Assembly (NCBI GenBank): GCA_019314155.1
Contig: JAFCZV010000004.1
Coordinates: 1 to 22,461 of the forward strand
From: Deltaproteobacteria bacterium
Lineage (GTDB): Bacteria > Desulfobacterota > Desulfobacteria > Desulfobacterales > UBA11574
Direction: 5' to 3'
Length of the DNA stretch: 22,461 nt
In this document: positions 1 through 6,603 of the stretch, one piece after another
How the letters are laid out: every line of letters begins with the position of its first letter
Position numbering within the stretch: the stretch's first letter is position 1
Program-made: the position numbers and the translations under genes
Notes under the pieces: model-generated
The model's database searches: none
What the model was told of the DNA's origin: nothing
The model's input: the letters and a program-made list of their open reading frames with translations, nothing else

Positions 1-825
1 TTCACTGAGAAGCCGTAGATAAAGGTAGGGCCCATCCGCATGATTATCAACGGTTAGAACCTCTTTGAGATCTCCCTTATCATGGAGCTGTTTCGTAAGA
101 TCCAGGATAAGATCAATGGCTTTTCGGGATTCCTCGTGGGAAAGATCTTCTTTTACAAGTTCTGATCCCCGACCGGCATATACCAGATGATAAAAGCATG
201 CTCTTGGAATATCCATCTCTTCAAGGAGTTTGAATATTTCCGAAATCTGTCCGGCATTCGATTTATTGATGGTAAAACGGAGTCCAACTTTTATGCCGGC
301 CTTGTTACAGTTTTCAATGCCTTTTAAAGCAGACCTGAAAGCCCCTTTGACCCCTCTGAACCGGTCATTGATCTCTTCCATTCCGTCAAGACTGATGCCG
401 ACATAGGAAAGGCCGATGTCCTTGAGTGTTCGAGCGGTTTGAGGTGTTATCAGTGTTCCGTTGGTCGATATAACTGCTCTCATGCCCTTTTTGACGGCAT
501 AGCCTGCAAGTTCCGGGAGGTCTTTTCGGACCAGAGGTTCACCGCCGGAAAACAATATTACCGGAACGCCAAATTCTGCGAGATCGTCTATTAAATCTTT
601 TCCTTCGGTGGTTGAAAGCTCGTTGTCAAAGGGGATGTTTTTGGCATGGGCATAGCAATGTACGCACTTTAAGTTGCATCGCCGGGTGATGTTCCAGACC
701 ACCACAGGCCGTTTATCGCTCGAAAACTGAAGAAGATGAGACGGTAATTTGGATGACATACTTCCATAACGAAGGACATCCGATGGCTCGACAGTTCCGC
801 AGTACAATTTTGATATTCCGATCAT
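1..825 (-). CDS. ahbC: AhbC-like radical SAM enzyme (12,18-didecarboxysiroheme deacetylase), partial
   Basis: This gene runs off the left edge; 275 N-terminal residues are present without a stop. Seen: the start ATG at 825 follows a GGAG ribosome site 9 bases upstream. The protein begins MIGISKLYCGTVEPSD and carries the radical SAM cluster motif C50-x3-C54-x2-C57 (CNLKCVHC) and the SAM-binding FSGGEP motif at residues 92-97. A C-terminal SPASM-type cluster would lie outside the window. Known: AhbC acts in the siroheme-dependent heme route of sulfate reducers and archaea, removing two acetate side chains from 12,18-didecarboxysiroheme to give iron-coproporphyrin III. The N-terminal stretch before the cysteine cluster matches what I remember of AhbC better than of AhbD, which belongs to the same pathway. 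The gene starts 29 bases after the ClpX-like gene on the same strand and probably shares its transcript. A related NirJ-type enzyme is the main alternative. Confidence 0.75.
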   Translation of the reverse strand, partial: MIGISKLYCGTVEPSDVLRYGSMSSKLPSHLLQFSSDKRPVVVWNITRRCNLKCVHCYAHAKNIPFDNELSTTEGKDLIDDLAEFGVPVILFSGGEPLVRKDLPELAGYAVKKGMRAVISTNGTLITPQTARTLKDIGLSYVGISLDGMEEINDRFRGVKGAFRSALKGIENCNKAGIKVGLRFTINKSNAGQISEIFKLLEEMDIPRACFYHLVYAGRGSELVKEDLSHEESRKAIDLILDLTKQLHDKGDLKEVLTVDNHADGPYLYLRLLSE

Positions 826-854
826 ATCGATATCTCCAGTTCAAGAATTGAAGA

Positions 855-2603
855 TTAGGGGACACTTAACTCGTTCTGAATGAGACTGCTTATAAAAGAT
901 TCGGGATTCAATAGCGCATTCTTGGTAATGAAGAAACGATTTTTACCTGTTTTTTCTTGAACCAGTTTGAGTCCATATTCAAAATCCGTTGTCAGATGGT
1001 CGTAAAATTCTTCATGATCGAAGGCGGAATTTTCAAATTGTTCAATGATGTAATCAATGGCATCATCTTCCATGACAATGTTGATGTCATGATTTTTATA
1101 AAAGTATAATTCTATTTTCTTAATATCATCATAAAAGGATTTGATCTTTTTGATGACCCTTTCAATATCCATGATGTGATTTGCGTAATATGAAGCTACC
1201 ACCTCAATGCGCGAAGGTGTAAGTGTCAAAGCGTATTTTTCGGATAGATTTTTCTTGTTTAGGTTTAAATACTGTTTAAGATATTCCTTTTCTTCAAGAA
1301 ACAGCCTCTCATACGTTTCATTTAATTGGCTGTGATCTGATAATGCGAGTATTTTTTCAATAGACCTTTCGGGATCTTCAACCACAGAGCGGGTCACCGG
1401 AAATTTTTTGATGTTGCATGACGGAAATTTCTTTTCGAACACAAGCAGTGCCCCTTCAACTGCACTGACAAGACCCCTTGCACCGGTATTTTCTTGAAAG
1501 GCCTTTTTTGCTAAAATTTGAAGGGCTTTGTCTTCAAATTTTATGTCGATATCATACGCCGCAAAATCGAGTTTTTTGCCGAGAATTATCGAGTTGCTGG
1601 GGTTTTTCAGGATTTCGAAAAGGTCATCTTCGGTCAATTTCTCAAAAACAGCCCTTACCGGAAGCCGTCCCACAAATTCAGATTCAAATCCGAATTTTAT
1701 GAGGTCTTCCGCTTTTGCCTGCTTAAGGATATCCACATCATCCTGAAGGTTTTTAAGCTGCGCGCCAAAGCCGATTTCCTGTGCGGCAACCCGTTTTTTA
1801 ACAATCCGGGACAAATCGCCAAAGGCTCCGCTCATAATAAACAGTATTTTGCTCGTATTGACAGTTCTTTTATCCCGTTTGCCTGTTTTACGAAACCGTT
1901 CGATCTCTTGAATCATGGAAATAGGATCATGAGGCACTTTTAAATCGACTTCAGTCTCTTCCATGGGTTTGAGCAGTGCGCGCTGGACGCCGGATCGAGA
2001 CACATCAACACCGATGATATTTCGGCCGGATGCAATTTTGTCGATTTCATCGATGTAGATGATACCATATTGAGCAAGTTCGATATCACCGTCTGCTTCC
2101 CTAACGAGATCACGGACAAGGTCTTCAACATCACCGCCAACATAACCGGTTTCGCTAAATTTGGTGGCGTCACCCTTGACAAAAGGGACATTGATTTTTT
2201 TGGCGATCAGTTTGATGATATACGTTTTGCCAACACCGGTGGGGCCGAACATCAGTATATTGTTTTTGATGTGGCCGACCATGTCATTGGTCTCTTCAGA
2301 ACCGCTTTCCGCTCGTTTTATTCGGTTGAAATGGGTACATATTTTTGTCCCCAGAATCGTTTTGGCGTTATCCTGCTTAACTATATACTGGTCGAGAAAG
2401 GAGATAAGTTCTTCGGGTTTTAAATTAAAATCAATCCTTTTTTCTTTTTTTTCAGATTTTTCGGCCGTTTCAGTGCTGACTTTCTGGGGCAAAACCACCG
2501 GCGTTACCATTTTAACATTGCCACCGAATTTTTTCGCCAGAAAATCGCCGATTTCCTTTTCGATTTCTTTAGGATCTGGAATTTTTTCACTACGTTCTTT
2601 CAT
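855..2603 (-). CDS. ClpX-like AAA+ unfoldase lacking the zinc-binding domain, with long C-terminal extension
   Basis: An ATP-driven protein unfoldase of 582 residues. Seen: Walker A GPTGVGKT (about 120-127), a ClpX pore-loop-type GYVG (153-156), Walker B IIYIDEID (181-188), an IGFGA loop (from about 277) like the ClpP-docking IGF loop of ClpX, then EDLIKFG and EFVGRLPV as in ClpX, and a sensor-2 GARGL near 374-378. The cysteine zinc-finger domain at the ClpX N-terminus is absent. A charged N-terminal region replaces it, and about 175 residues follow the small AAA+ domain. The frame is open up to 2720, but a sigma-70 promoter lies inside that extension, so I place the start at the ATG at 2603 (MKERSEKIPDPKE). 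Its ribosome site is weak, so the start is uncertain by a few codons. Inference: it may work with ClpP on particular substrates. It probably does not replace the canonical ClpX. Confidence 0.8.
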   Translation of the reverse strand: MKERSEKIPDPKEIEKEIGDFLAKKFGGNVKMVTPVVLPQKVSTETAEKSEKKEKRIDFNLKPEELISFLDQYIVKQDNAKTILGTKICTHFNRIKRAESGSEETNDMVGHIKNNILMFGPTGVGKTYIIKLIAKKINVPFVKGDATKFSETGYVGGDVEDLVRDLVREADGDIELAQYGIIYIDEIDKIASGRNIIGVDVSRSGVQRALLKPMEETEVDLKVPHDPISMIQEIERFRKTGKRDKRTVNTSKILFIMSGAFGDLSRIVKKRVAAQEIGFGAQLKNLQDDVDILKQAKAEDLIKFGFESEFVGRLPVRAVFEKLTEDDLFEILKNPSNSIILGKKLDFAAYDIDIKFEDKALQILAKKAFQENTGARGLVSAVEGALLVFEKKFPSCNIKKFPVTRSVVEDPERSIEKILALSDHSQLNETYERLFLEEKEYLKQYLNLNKKNLSEKYALTLTPSRIEVVASYYANHIMDIERVIKKIKSFYDDIKKIELYFYKNHDINIVMEDDAIDYIIEQFENSAFDHEEFYDHLTTDFEYGLKLVQEKTGKNRFFITKNALLNPESFISSLIQNELSVP

Positions 2604-2669
2604 CTTCGATAATATATCCACTTGAAAGGTTGTTTTTTCTCGAGCCTTTAAATCCTCATATATGTAAAA

Positions 2670-2698
2670 ACTATAATCACGCCTTATGGAAAATGCAA
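2670..2698 (-). promoter_or_regulatory. Sigma-70-type promoter for the ClpX-like gene
   Basis: On the minus strand TTGCAT (2698-2693) and TATAGT (2675-2670) are separated by exactly 17 bases. Transcription would begin near 2663, about 60 bases before the ATG at 2603. The promoter sits inside the upstream reading-frame extension, which argues that the extension is not translated. It would give the ClpX-like gene and ahbC their own transcript in addition to readthrough from smpB. Confidence 0.6.
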
Positions 2699-2773
2699 GG
2701 TGGAAATGGTTTGGTGGCATCCCGGGTTTCTCGCGAGGTTGAGCGCCTCAGGACCGAGGTATTGGCGGGGACA

Positions 2774-2800
2774 TTGTGGTATGTTGATTTTTTGTGGTAT
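2774..2800. repeat. Short direct repeat TTGTGGTAT x2
   Basis: The nine-base sequence TTGTGGTAT occurs at 2774-2782 and again at 2792-2800, a period of 18 bases. It lies between the end of smpB and the promoter of the ClpX-like gene, 75 or more bases upstream of the -35 box. It could be a regulator site or chance. Confidence 0.25.
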
Positions 2801-2844
2801 ACAAATTCCGAGACACCAGGTTTCAGGAGCAGGCCCTAAAGGCC

Positions 2845-3303
2845 CTAATATTCCTTTTTGGACCTTTCAAGATCTCTTTGTTCGTCACGCCGTCGGATGG
2901 TCTCCCGTTTATCATACTTGCGCTTGCCTTTGGCCAGGGCCAGGGTCAATTTGACCTTCCCGTTCTGGAAATAAAGCTTCAGGGGGATGAGGGAAAGCCC
3001 TTTTTCATTGACTTTGCCGTATAGCTTTTTTATTTCACCCTTGTGCAAAAGGAGTTTTCTTTTTCTTAAAGGATCGTGATTCCCATAAAAAGCAAAGGGA
3101 TACGCACCGATATGTATCTGGTGAACAAACACTTCCCCTTTTTTTATTCTGGCATATGAATCTTTCAAATTAACACGGCCCAGCCGAAGTGATTTAACTT
3201 CGGTTCCCAAAAGGACCATCCCGGCCTCGTACGTATCTTCAATAAAATAGTTGTATCTGGCTTTTCTGTTTTCAGTTATAATTTTTATATGATTTGAGCT
3301 CAA
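2845..3303 (-). CDS. smpB: SsrA-binding protein SmpB
   Basis: SmpB binds tmRNA and brings it to stalled ribosomes for trans-translation. Seen: 152 residues, the normal family length, with the OB-fold core including YFIEDTYEAGMVLLGTEVKSLR, where the E-x-G-x-x-L-x-G-x-E-V-K-S pattern is diagnostic. Further on come the family's conserved LLLHKGEIKKL region and KLTLALAKGKRKYDKRE. The lysine/arginine-rich tail is the part that enters the decoding centre. The start is a TTG at 3303, supported by a GGGAG ribosome site about 9 bases upstream; no ATG lies nearby in frame. It follows ptsI on the same strand after 110 bases in which I see no convincing promoter. No tmRNA gene is visible in the window. 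Confidence 0.96.
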   Translation of the reverse strand: MSSNHIKIITENRKARYNYFIEDTYEAGMVLLGTEVKSLRLGRVNLKDSYARIKKGEVFVHQIHIGAYPFAFYGNHDPLRKRKLLLHKGEIKKLYGKVNEKGLSLIPLKLYFQNGKVKLTLALAKGKRKYDKRETIRRRDEQRDLERSKKEY

Positions 3304-3413
3304 ACGTTTCTTCTCCCTGGTAAAAAATCGATCTTCTACCCCAATCGAGCGAAAGTTTAGGATGTCCTGGAAAAATCATGAAAAATATAATGATACCAAA
3401 TAAAAGGAAGAGA

Positions 3414-5186
3414 TTATGATTCGGTATAGCCTATTTTGAACAGCGTACTGCCGTAAGTTTGAAACACCAGTTCCAACACGCCCGTCTCGGATGTCTCTTT
3501 TAGAACGTCTTTGGCAAAGCGTTTGGCATCTTCGACATTAAGGGATCGAACAATCTTTTTAACTGCCGGTATTGACTGAGGATTCATGCTCAATCTTTTT
3601 ATTCCCAATCCTAAAAGCATCGGTATGTTAACCGGGTCACCTGCCATCTCTCCGCACATGAAGACTTTCACGTCGCTGTTCTTTGCGACATCGGCGACAT
3701 GTTTGATCATCCGGATAATGGCTGGATTGAGCGGCTGATACAGGTGGGCAACCTGTTTGTTGACCCTGTCCACTGCCAAGGCATACTGTATAAGGTCGTT
3801 GGTTCCGATACTGAAGAAATCGACTTCCTTTGCCATTACATCCGCCATGATCGCGGCCGAAGGGACTTCTATCATTATGCCGATCTCTATGTTTTTGTCA
3901 AAGGGCATGCCTTCATTATCCAGAGAATCGGCTGCCTCAGCTAACATTTTTTTGGCAGCCAAAACTTCTTCATAGCATGATATCATCGGAAACAAAATTT
4001 TGATTTTGCCGAATACAGAGGCCCTTAGTATGGCACGTAACTGGGTTTTGAAAACTTCCGGATTTTTTAAACAGTATCGTATTCCACGAAGTCCTAAAGC
4101 AGGGTTCTTTTCTTCAGAATCAGTGGCATAAGAAACTGCTTTATCGCCGCTGATGTCGAGAGTTCGAATCGTCACGGACCTTGGCGTCATGACATCAATG
4201 ACATCCTTGTATTGGTCAAAAAGCTCCTCTTCACTGGGAAATTTGAATTGGCTTAAATATTGAAATTCAGTTCGAAAAAGTCCGATACCGTCTCCACCAT
4301 AGTTGATTACGGAAACAACCTCTTCAGGGAGTTCAATATTTCCCATAACCTCCAGTTTGAATCCATCGATTGTTTCAGCCGGAAGGTGGCTATCTCTGGT
4401 AATAACTGCTTTATATTCTTCGTATCTGGAATGACGCTCTTCGAACTCTATCAGGGTCTGATCCGTTGGGTTGACGATGACAATGCCGGAAGTGCCGTCT
4501 ACGATGATGATATCATCGTTTTTGATTGTCCGAGTGGCATTGTCAAGGCCCTGAACAGCGGGAATTTCAAGGGTCCGGGCAATGATTCCCGTATGCGATG
4601 TCTTGCCGCCGAGATTGGTTACAAGCCCCTTTATCTTTTCCAGTTGTATCTGGCTGGTTTCTGCAGGCGAGATGTCCGTGGCAACCAGTACGACCCGTTT
4701 GTCGATGGCGGCTATATCCACCGTTTTTGCTCCGACAAGGTTCTGCATGATGCTTTCAGATACATGTACAAAGTCGGCCATCCGTCCCTTCAAATAAGCG
4801 TCCGTCATATTGTTAAACATGGATTTGACATTCGATACGACTTTCTTAAGTGCCCATTCAGCGTTTACCCGTTCTTTGTCTATGATTTCTAGGGTTTTGC
4901 CATAGAGCATCTTGTCCTTAAACATGACCTTGTGAGTTTCAAGAATATAGGCGTGCTCGCGCAATCCTTCAGGCGTTGTCTCAATGATTTCTTGCAGTTT
5001 GTCCTTGGCATTTTTTACGGCAGATTTGAACCGCTTAATCTCGTTTTGCAAATCATCTTCACCGATTAAGTATTTATCGACAATATCAACGCCTTCCTTG
5101 CCCACCAGGTATGCCTTGCCGATGCAAATGCCCGGAGAAACCCCAATGCCGTGAAGGTGTATTTCCTTTTCGCTGCTATCAAACAT
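3414..5186 (-). CDS. ptsI: Phosphoenolpyruvate-protein phosphotransferase (PTS enzyme I)
   Basis: Enzyme I autophosphorylates from phosphoenolpyruvate and passes the phosphate to HPr. Seen: 590 residues, close to the usual 570-590. The phosphohistidine motif GGKTSHTGIIAR places the active histidine at residue 198. The C-terminal PEP-binding TIM barrel shows GIGLFRTEF (300-308), LGLRGIRYCL (365-373), IEVPSA (440-444) and the acid/base cysteine C511 in VFMCGEMAGDP. The N-terminal half contains the helical HPr-binding domain. The start lies only 6 bases after the ptsH stop, with a GGAG ribosome site inside the end of ptsH, so the two are co-transcribed and probably translationally coupled. No sugar-specific EIIB or EIIC gene is in view. 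Inference: the system may serve regulation or a mannose-type EII encoded elsewhere. Confidence 0.96.
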   Translation of the reverse strand: MFDSSEKEIHLHGIGVSPGICIGKAYLVGKEGVDIVDKYLIGEDDLQNEIKRFKSAVKNAKDKLQEIIETTPEGLREHAYILETHKVMFKDKMLYGKTLEIIDKERVNAEWALKKVVSNVKSMFNNMTDAYLKGRMADFVHVSESIMQNLVGAKTVDIAAIDKRVVLVATDISPAETSQIQLEKIKGLVTNLGGKTSHTGIIARTLEIPAVQGLDNATRTIKNDDIIIVDGTSGIVIVNPTDQTLIEFEERHSRYEEYKAVITRDSHLPAETIDGFKLEVMGNIELPEEVVSVINYGGDGIGLFRTEFQYLSQFKFPSEEELFDQYKDVIDVMTPRSVTIRTLDISGDKAVSYATDSEEKNPALGLRGIRYCLKNPEVFKTQLRAILRASVFGKIKILFPMISCYEEVLAAKKMLAEAADSLDNEGMPFDKNIEIGIMIEVPSAAIMADVMAKEVDFFSIGTNDLIQYALAVDRVNKQVAHLYQPLNPAIIRMIKHVADVAKNSDVKVFMCGEMAGDPVNIPMLLGLGIKRLSMNPQSIPAVKKIVRSLNVEDAKRFAKDVLKETSETGVLELVFQTYGSTLFKIGYTES

Positions 5187-5192
5187 GCCAGG

Positions 5193-5474
5193 TTATTCTC
5201 CAAAGCCGCTTTCAATCAACTTGGCGATATTGTTTAAAATATCTATATCCGATTGGTCGTCAATTTTTAAAGTAATTTTTGATCCTTTGGCACAGGCCAG
5301 CGTAAGAATGTCGATAATGCTGGCGGCATCCACCTTTTCTTCGTCCTTTATGATCCACACTTTTGATTTTACGTTTTGGGCAAGTTTTGCTATCTGAGCT
5401 GCGGATCTTGCATGAAGGCCAAGATCGTTTGTAATGGTAACACTCTTTGAAAGCCTTTTATCAGATTTGTTCAT
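5193..5474 (-). CDS. ptsH: Phosphocarrier protein HPr
   Basis: HPr accepts phosphate from enzyme I and passes it to EIIA proteins or regulators. Seen: 93 residues with the active-site motif GLHARSAAQIAKLA, histidine 21, and a serine (S52, in DAASIIDIL) at the position of the regulatory Ser46 of Gram-positive and many proteobacterial HPr proteins. This makes control by HPr kinase possible. The frame is open to a TTG at 5543, but that codon is itself part of a TTGACA -35 box and a TAAAAT -10 box follows within the extension. The translated gene therefore starts at the ATG at 5474, which also gives the expected HPr length. It is the first gene of the ptsH-ptsI-smpB run. Confidence 0.93.
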   Translation of the reverse strand: MNKSDKRLSKSVTITNDLGLHARSAAQIAKLAQNVKSKVWIIKDEEKVDAASIIDILTLACAKGSKITLKIDDQSDIDILNNIAKLIESGFGE

Positions 5475-5514
5475 CGTACAAATTAGAAAAGAACGCCCTT
5501 TAAGATTTGTAAAA

Positions 5515-5543
5515 ATTTTATCAACCGCCATGGTATTTGTCAA
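5515..5543 (-). promoter_or_regulatory. Strong sigma-70-type promoter for ptsH
   Basis: On the minus strand a perfect TTGACA (5543-5538) and TAAAAT (5520-5515) are separated by 17 bases. The start of transcription would be near 5508, leaving a leader of about 33 bases before the ptsH ATG. Its -35 box is one arm of the dyad at 5537-5560. Confidence 0.75.
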
Positions 5544-5560
5544 TCTGTAATCATTGACAA
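5537..5560. promoter_or_regulatory. Perfect dyad overlapping divergent -35 boxes (candidate operator)
   Basis: TTGTCAAT (5537-5544) and ATTGACAA (5553-5560) are exact reverse complements separated by 8 bases. Each arm holds the TTGACA of one of two divergent promoters, for ptsH (minus) and the selenoprotein gene (plus). The symmetry could simply come from two back-to-back -35 boxes, but the identical flanking bases extend it. A dimeric regulator bound here could control both directions. Confidence 0.4.
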
Positions 5561-5583
5561 AAGATTAAATAGCTGTTAATAAT
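5554..5583 (+). promoter_or_regulatory. Probable sigma-70 promoter for the selenoprotein-LOG operon
   Basis: A perfect TTGACA (5554-5559) is followed after 18 bases by AATAAT (5578-5583), which matches five of six -10 bases. Transcription would start near 5590, leaving an A/T-rich leader of about 90 bases before the ATG at 5680. It points away from the ptsH promoter. Confidence 0.5.
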
Positions 5584-5679
5584 TTTCTGATTATTAATTG
5601 CAAAAAACTGAAATTGCAAGAAATCATTTTTTATTATACCCGTGTATCAATTCGGGATATAGTTTAGGGGGGGAGACCC

Positions 5680-5907
5680 ATGGCTGATAAAATATTGATT
5701 TTCGGCAAAGACACTTGACCCTATACCAATCAAGCTCGTGAAGCTTTTGCCAAGCAGGGCAGGGAGGTAGACTACTTTAGTGTTAAGACGGATCCCGGTC
5801 AAATGAAGATCATGCTGAAATATTCCGACGGTATACGCAAGGTTCCGGTCATTGTGGATAAGGATGATGTAACCATCGGATTCGACGGGGGGACGTGAGC
5901 CGTCTAG
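5680..5907 (+). CDS. Glutaredoxin-like selenoprotein with two UGA (Sec) codons, UXX-star type
   Basis: Seen: a very strong ribosome site (AGGGGGGGAG) precedes the ATG at 5680. The frame MADKILIFGKDT-U-PYTNQAREAF continues through UGA at 5716-5718 (codon 13), stays open for 59 more codons, meets a second UGA at 5896-5898 (codon 73), then Ala-Val and a TAG stop, giving 75 residues if both are decoded. The N-terminal strand, the UPYT motif in the place of the glutaredoxin CPYC, and RKVPVIV with the cis-proline are typical of the thioredoxin/glutaredoxin fold. Selenocysteine 13 sits exactly at the nucleophilic cysteine. A hairpin suited to a bacterial SECIS follows the first UGA. Known, from memory: NCBI describes UXX-star (seleno)proteins of this kind in deltaproteobacteria; the C-terminal U-A-V-stop fits that name. 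Likely role: cytoplasmic thiol/selenol redox chemistry; the substrate is unknown. It precedes the LOG-family gene by 44 bases. If the second UGA is a stop, the product ends at Thr72. Confidence 0.85.
5732..5746 (+). promoter_or_regulatory. Candidate bacterial SECIS hairpin for UGA codon 13
   Basis: AAGCT (5732-5736) pairs perfectly with AGCTT (5742-5746) around a five-base loop CGTGA (5737-5741). The loop begins 18 bases after the UGA and has G at its second position, within the usual description of bacterial SECIS elements. An outer CCCT (5719-5722) can also pair with AGGG (5756-5759), forming the base of a longer stem. This is read by eye, not folded. Confidence 0.6.
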
Positions 5908-5925
5908 ACATGTCGGCTGTATGTC
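5898..5925 (+). promoter_or_regulatory. Candidate SECIS hairpin for UGA codon 73
   Basis: Two alternative hairpins follow the second UGA. AGCCG (5898-5902) pairs with CGGCT (5914-5918), with a further C-G pair inside. Alternatively GACAT (5907-5911) pairs with ATGTC (5921-5925) around a nine-base loop that starts with G, 13 bases after the UGA. The loops are closer to the UGA than is typical, so the call is weaker than for the first site. Confidence 0.35.
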
Positions 5926-5951
5926 GATATCAAAATGAGTAGCGGATAAAA

Positions 5952-6602
5952 ATGGAAAAACAGTTTGTTATTGATGATTTAACGCTAGGGGAATCATGGC
6001 GGCTTTTCAAGATCATGGGAGAGTTTGTTGAAGGGGTGGATACCCTCCATGATTTAGGGCCTGCCGTGAGCATCTTCGGTTCGGCAAGAATTAAACCGAA
6101 TGATGCTGTTTATAAGAAAGCTGAAAAAATAGCGGAACTTTTTGTAAAAAGCGATTTTTCTGTTATCACCGGCGGAGGCGGAGGTGTTATGGAAGCAGCC
6201 AACAAGGGTGCCGCAGATGCAGGGGGCGCATCGGTTGGGCTGAATATTATTCTTCCGTTTGAGCAGGAACCGAATCCTTTTTCAAATGTTAAACTCGACT
6301 TCAATTACTTTTTTATCCGCAAAGTCATGTTCGTCAAATATGCCAGTGCCTATATTATCCTTCCCGGTGGTTTCGGCACCCTGGATGAACTGTTTGAAGC
6401 GGTCACGCTGATTCAAACCCGTCGTATAAAGCCTTTTCCGCTAATTCTGGTGGGCTCGGAATACTGGGCAGGGCTCATCGACTGGATAAAAGACAAGTTG
6501 CTTGGTGAAAAACGTGTATCTTCGGAAGACCTTGAAATTCTGCAGATCATGGATGACCCTGAAGAAATTGTCAAAACCGTACAGAAAGTGATTGTTTTGT
6601 AG
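5952..6602 (+). CDS. LOG-family (TIGR00730-type) Rossmann-fold protein
   Basis: Seen: 216 residues with ITGGGGGVMEAANKGA (72-87) and the signature PGGFGTLDELFEAVT (138-152), together with the conserved arginine-lysine pair in FFIRKVMF. Known: proteins with GGxxGxMxA and PGGxGTxxE, once mislabelled lysine decarboxylases, act on nucleoside 5'-monophosphates. They release the base and ribose 5-phosphate, as in cytokinin-activating LOG enzymes and bacterial nucleosidases. The substrate cannot be read from sequence. It lies 44 bases after the selenoprotein gene with no terminator between them, so the two probably share a transcript. The ribosome site before its ATG is weak (GCGGAT), so it may depend on translation of the selenoprotein gene upstream. 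The cytoplasm is the expected location. Confidence 0.9.
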   Translation: MEKQFVIDDLTLGESWRLFKIMGEFVEGVDTLHDLGPAVSIFGSARIKPNDAVYKKAEKIAELFVKSDFSVITGGGGGVMEAANKGAADAGGASVGLNIILPFEQEPNPFSNVKLDFNYFFIRKVMFVKYASAYIILPGGFGTLDELFEAVTLIQTRRIKPFPLILVGSEYWAGLIDWIKDKLLGEKRVSSEDLEILQIMDDPEEIVKTVQKVIVL

Positions 6603-6603
6603 T

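Noticed and set aside
1478..2625. Plus-strand frames opposite the ClpX-like gene (up to 154 codons)
   Set aside because: They are antisense to a well-supported AAA+ gene, lack ribosome sites and have no recognisable domains.
4260..4892. A 210-codon plus-strand frame opposite ptsI
   Set aside because: It is antisense to conserved enzyme I coding sequence, and its translation is of low complexity in family terms, with no motif.
5708..5718. The UGA at codon 13 as a simple nonsense mutation in a decayed glutaredoxin gene
   Set aside because: The UGA falls exactly on the catalytic cysteine position, the rest of the frame is intact to the C-terminus and a SECIS-like hairpin follows. Decay would not be expected to hit that codon alone.
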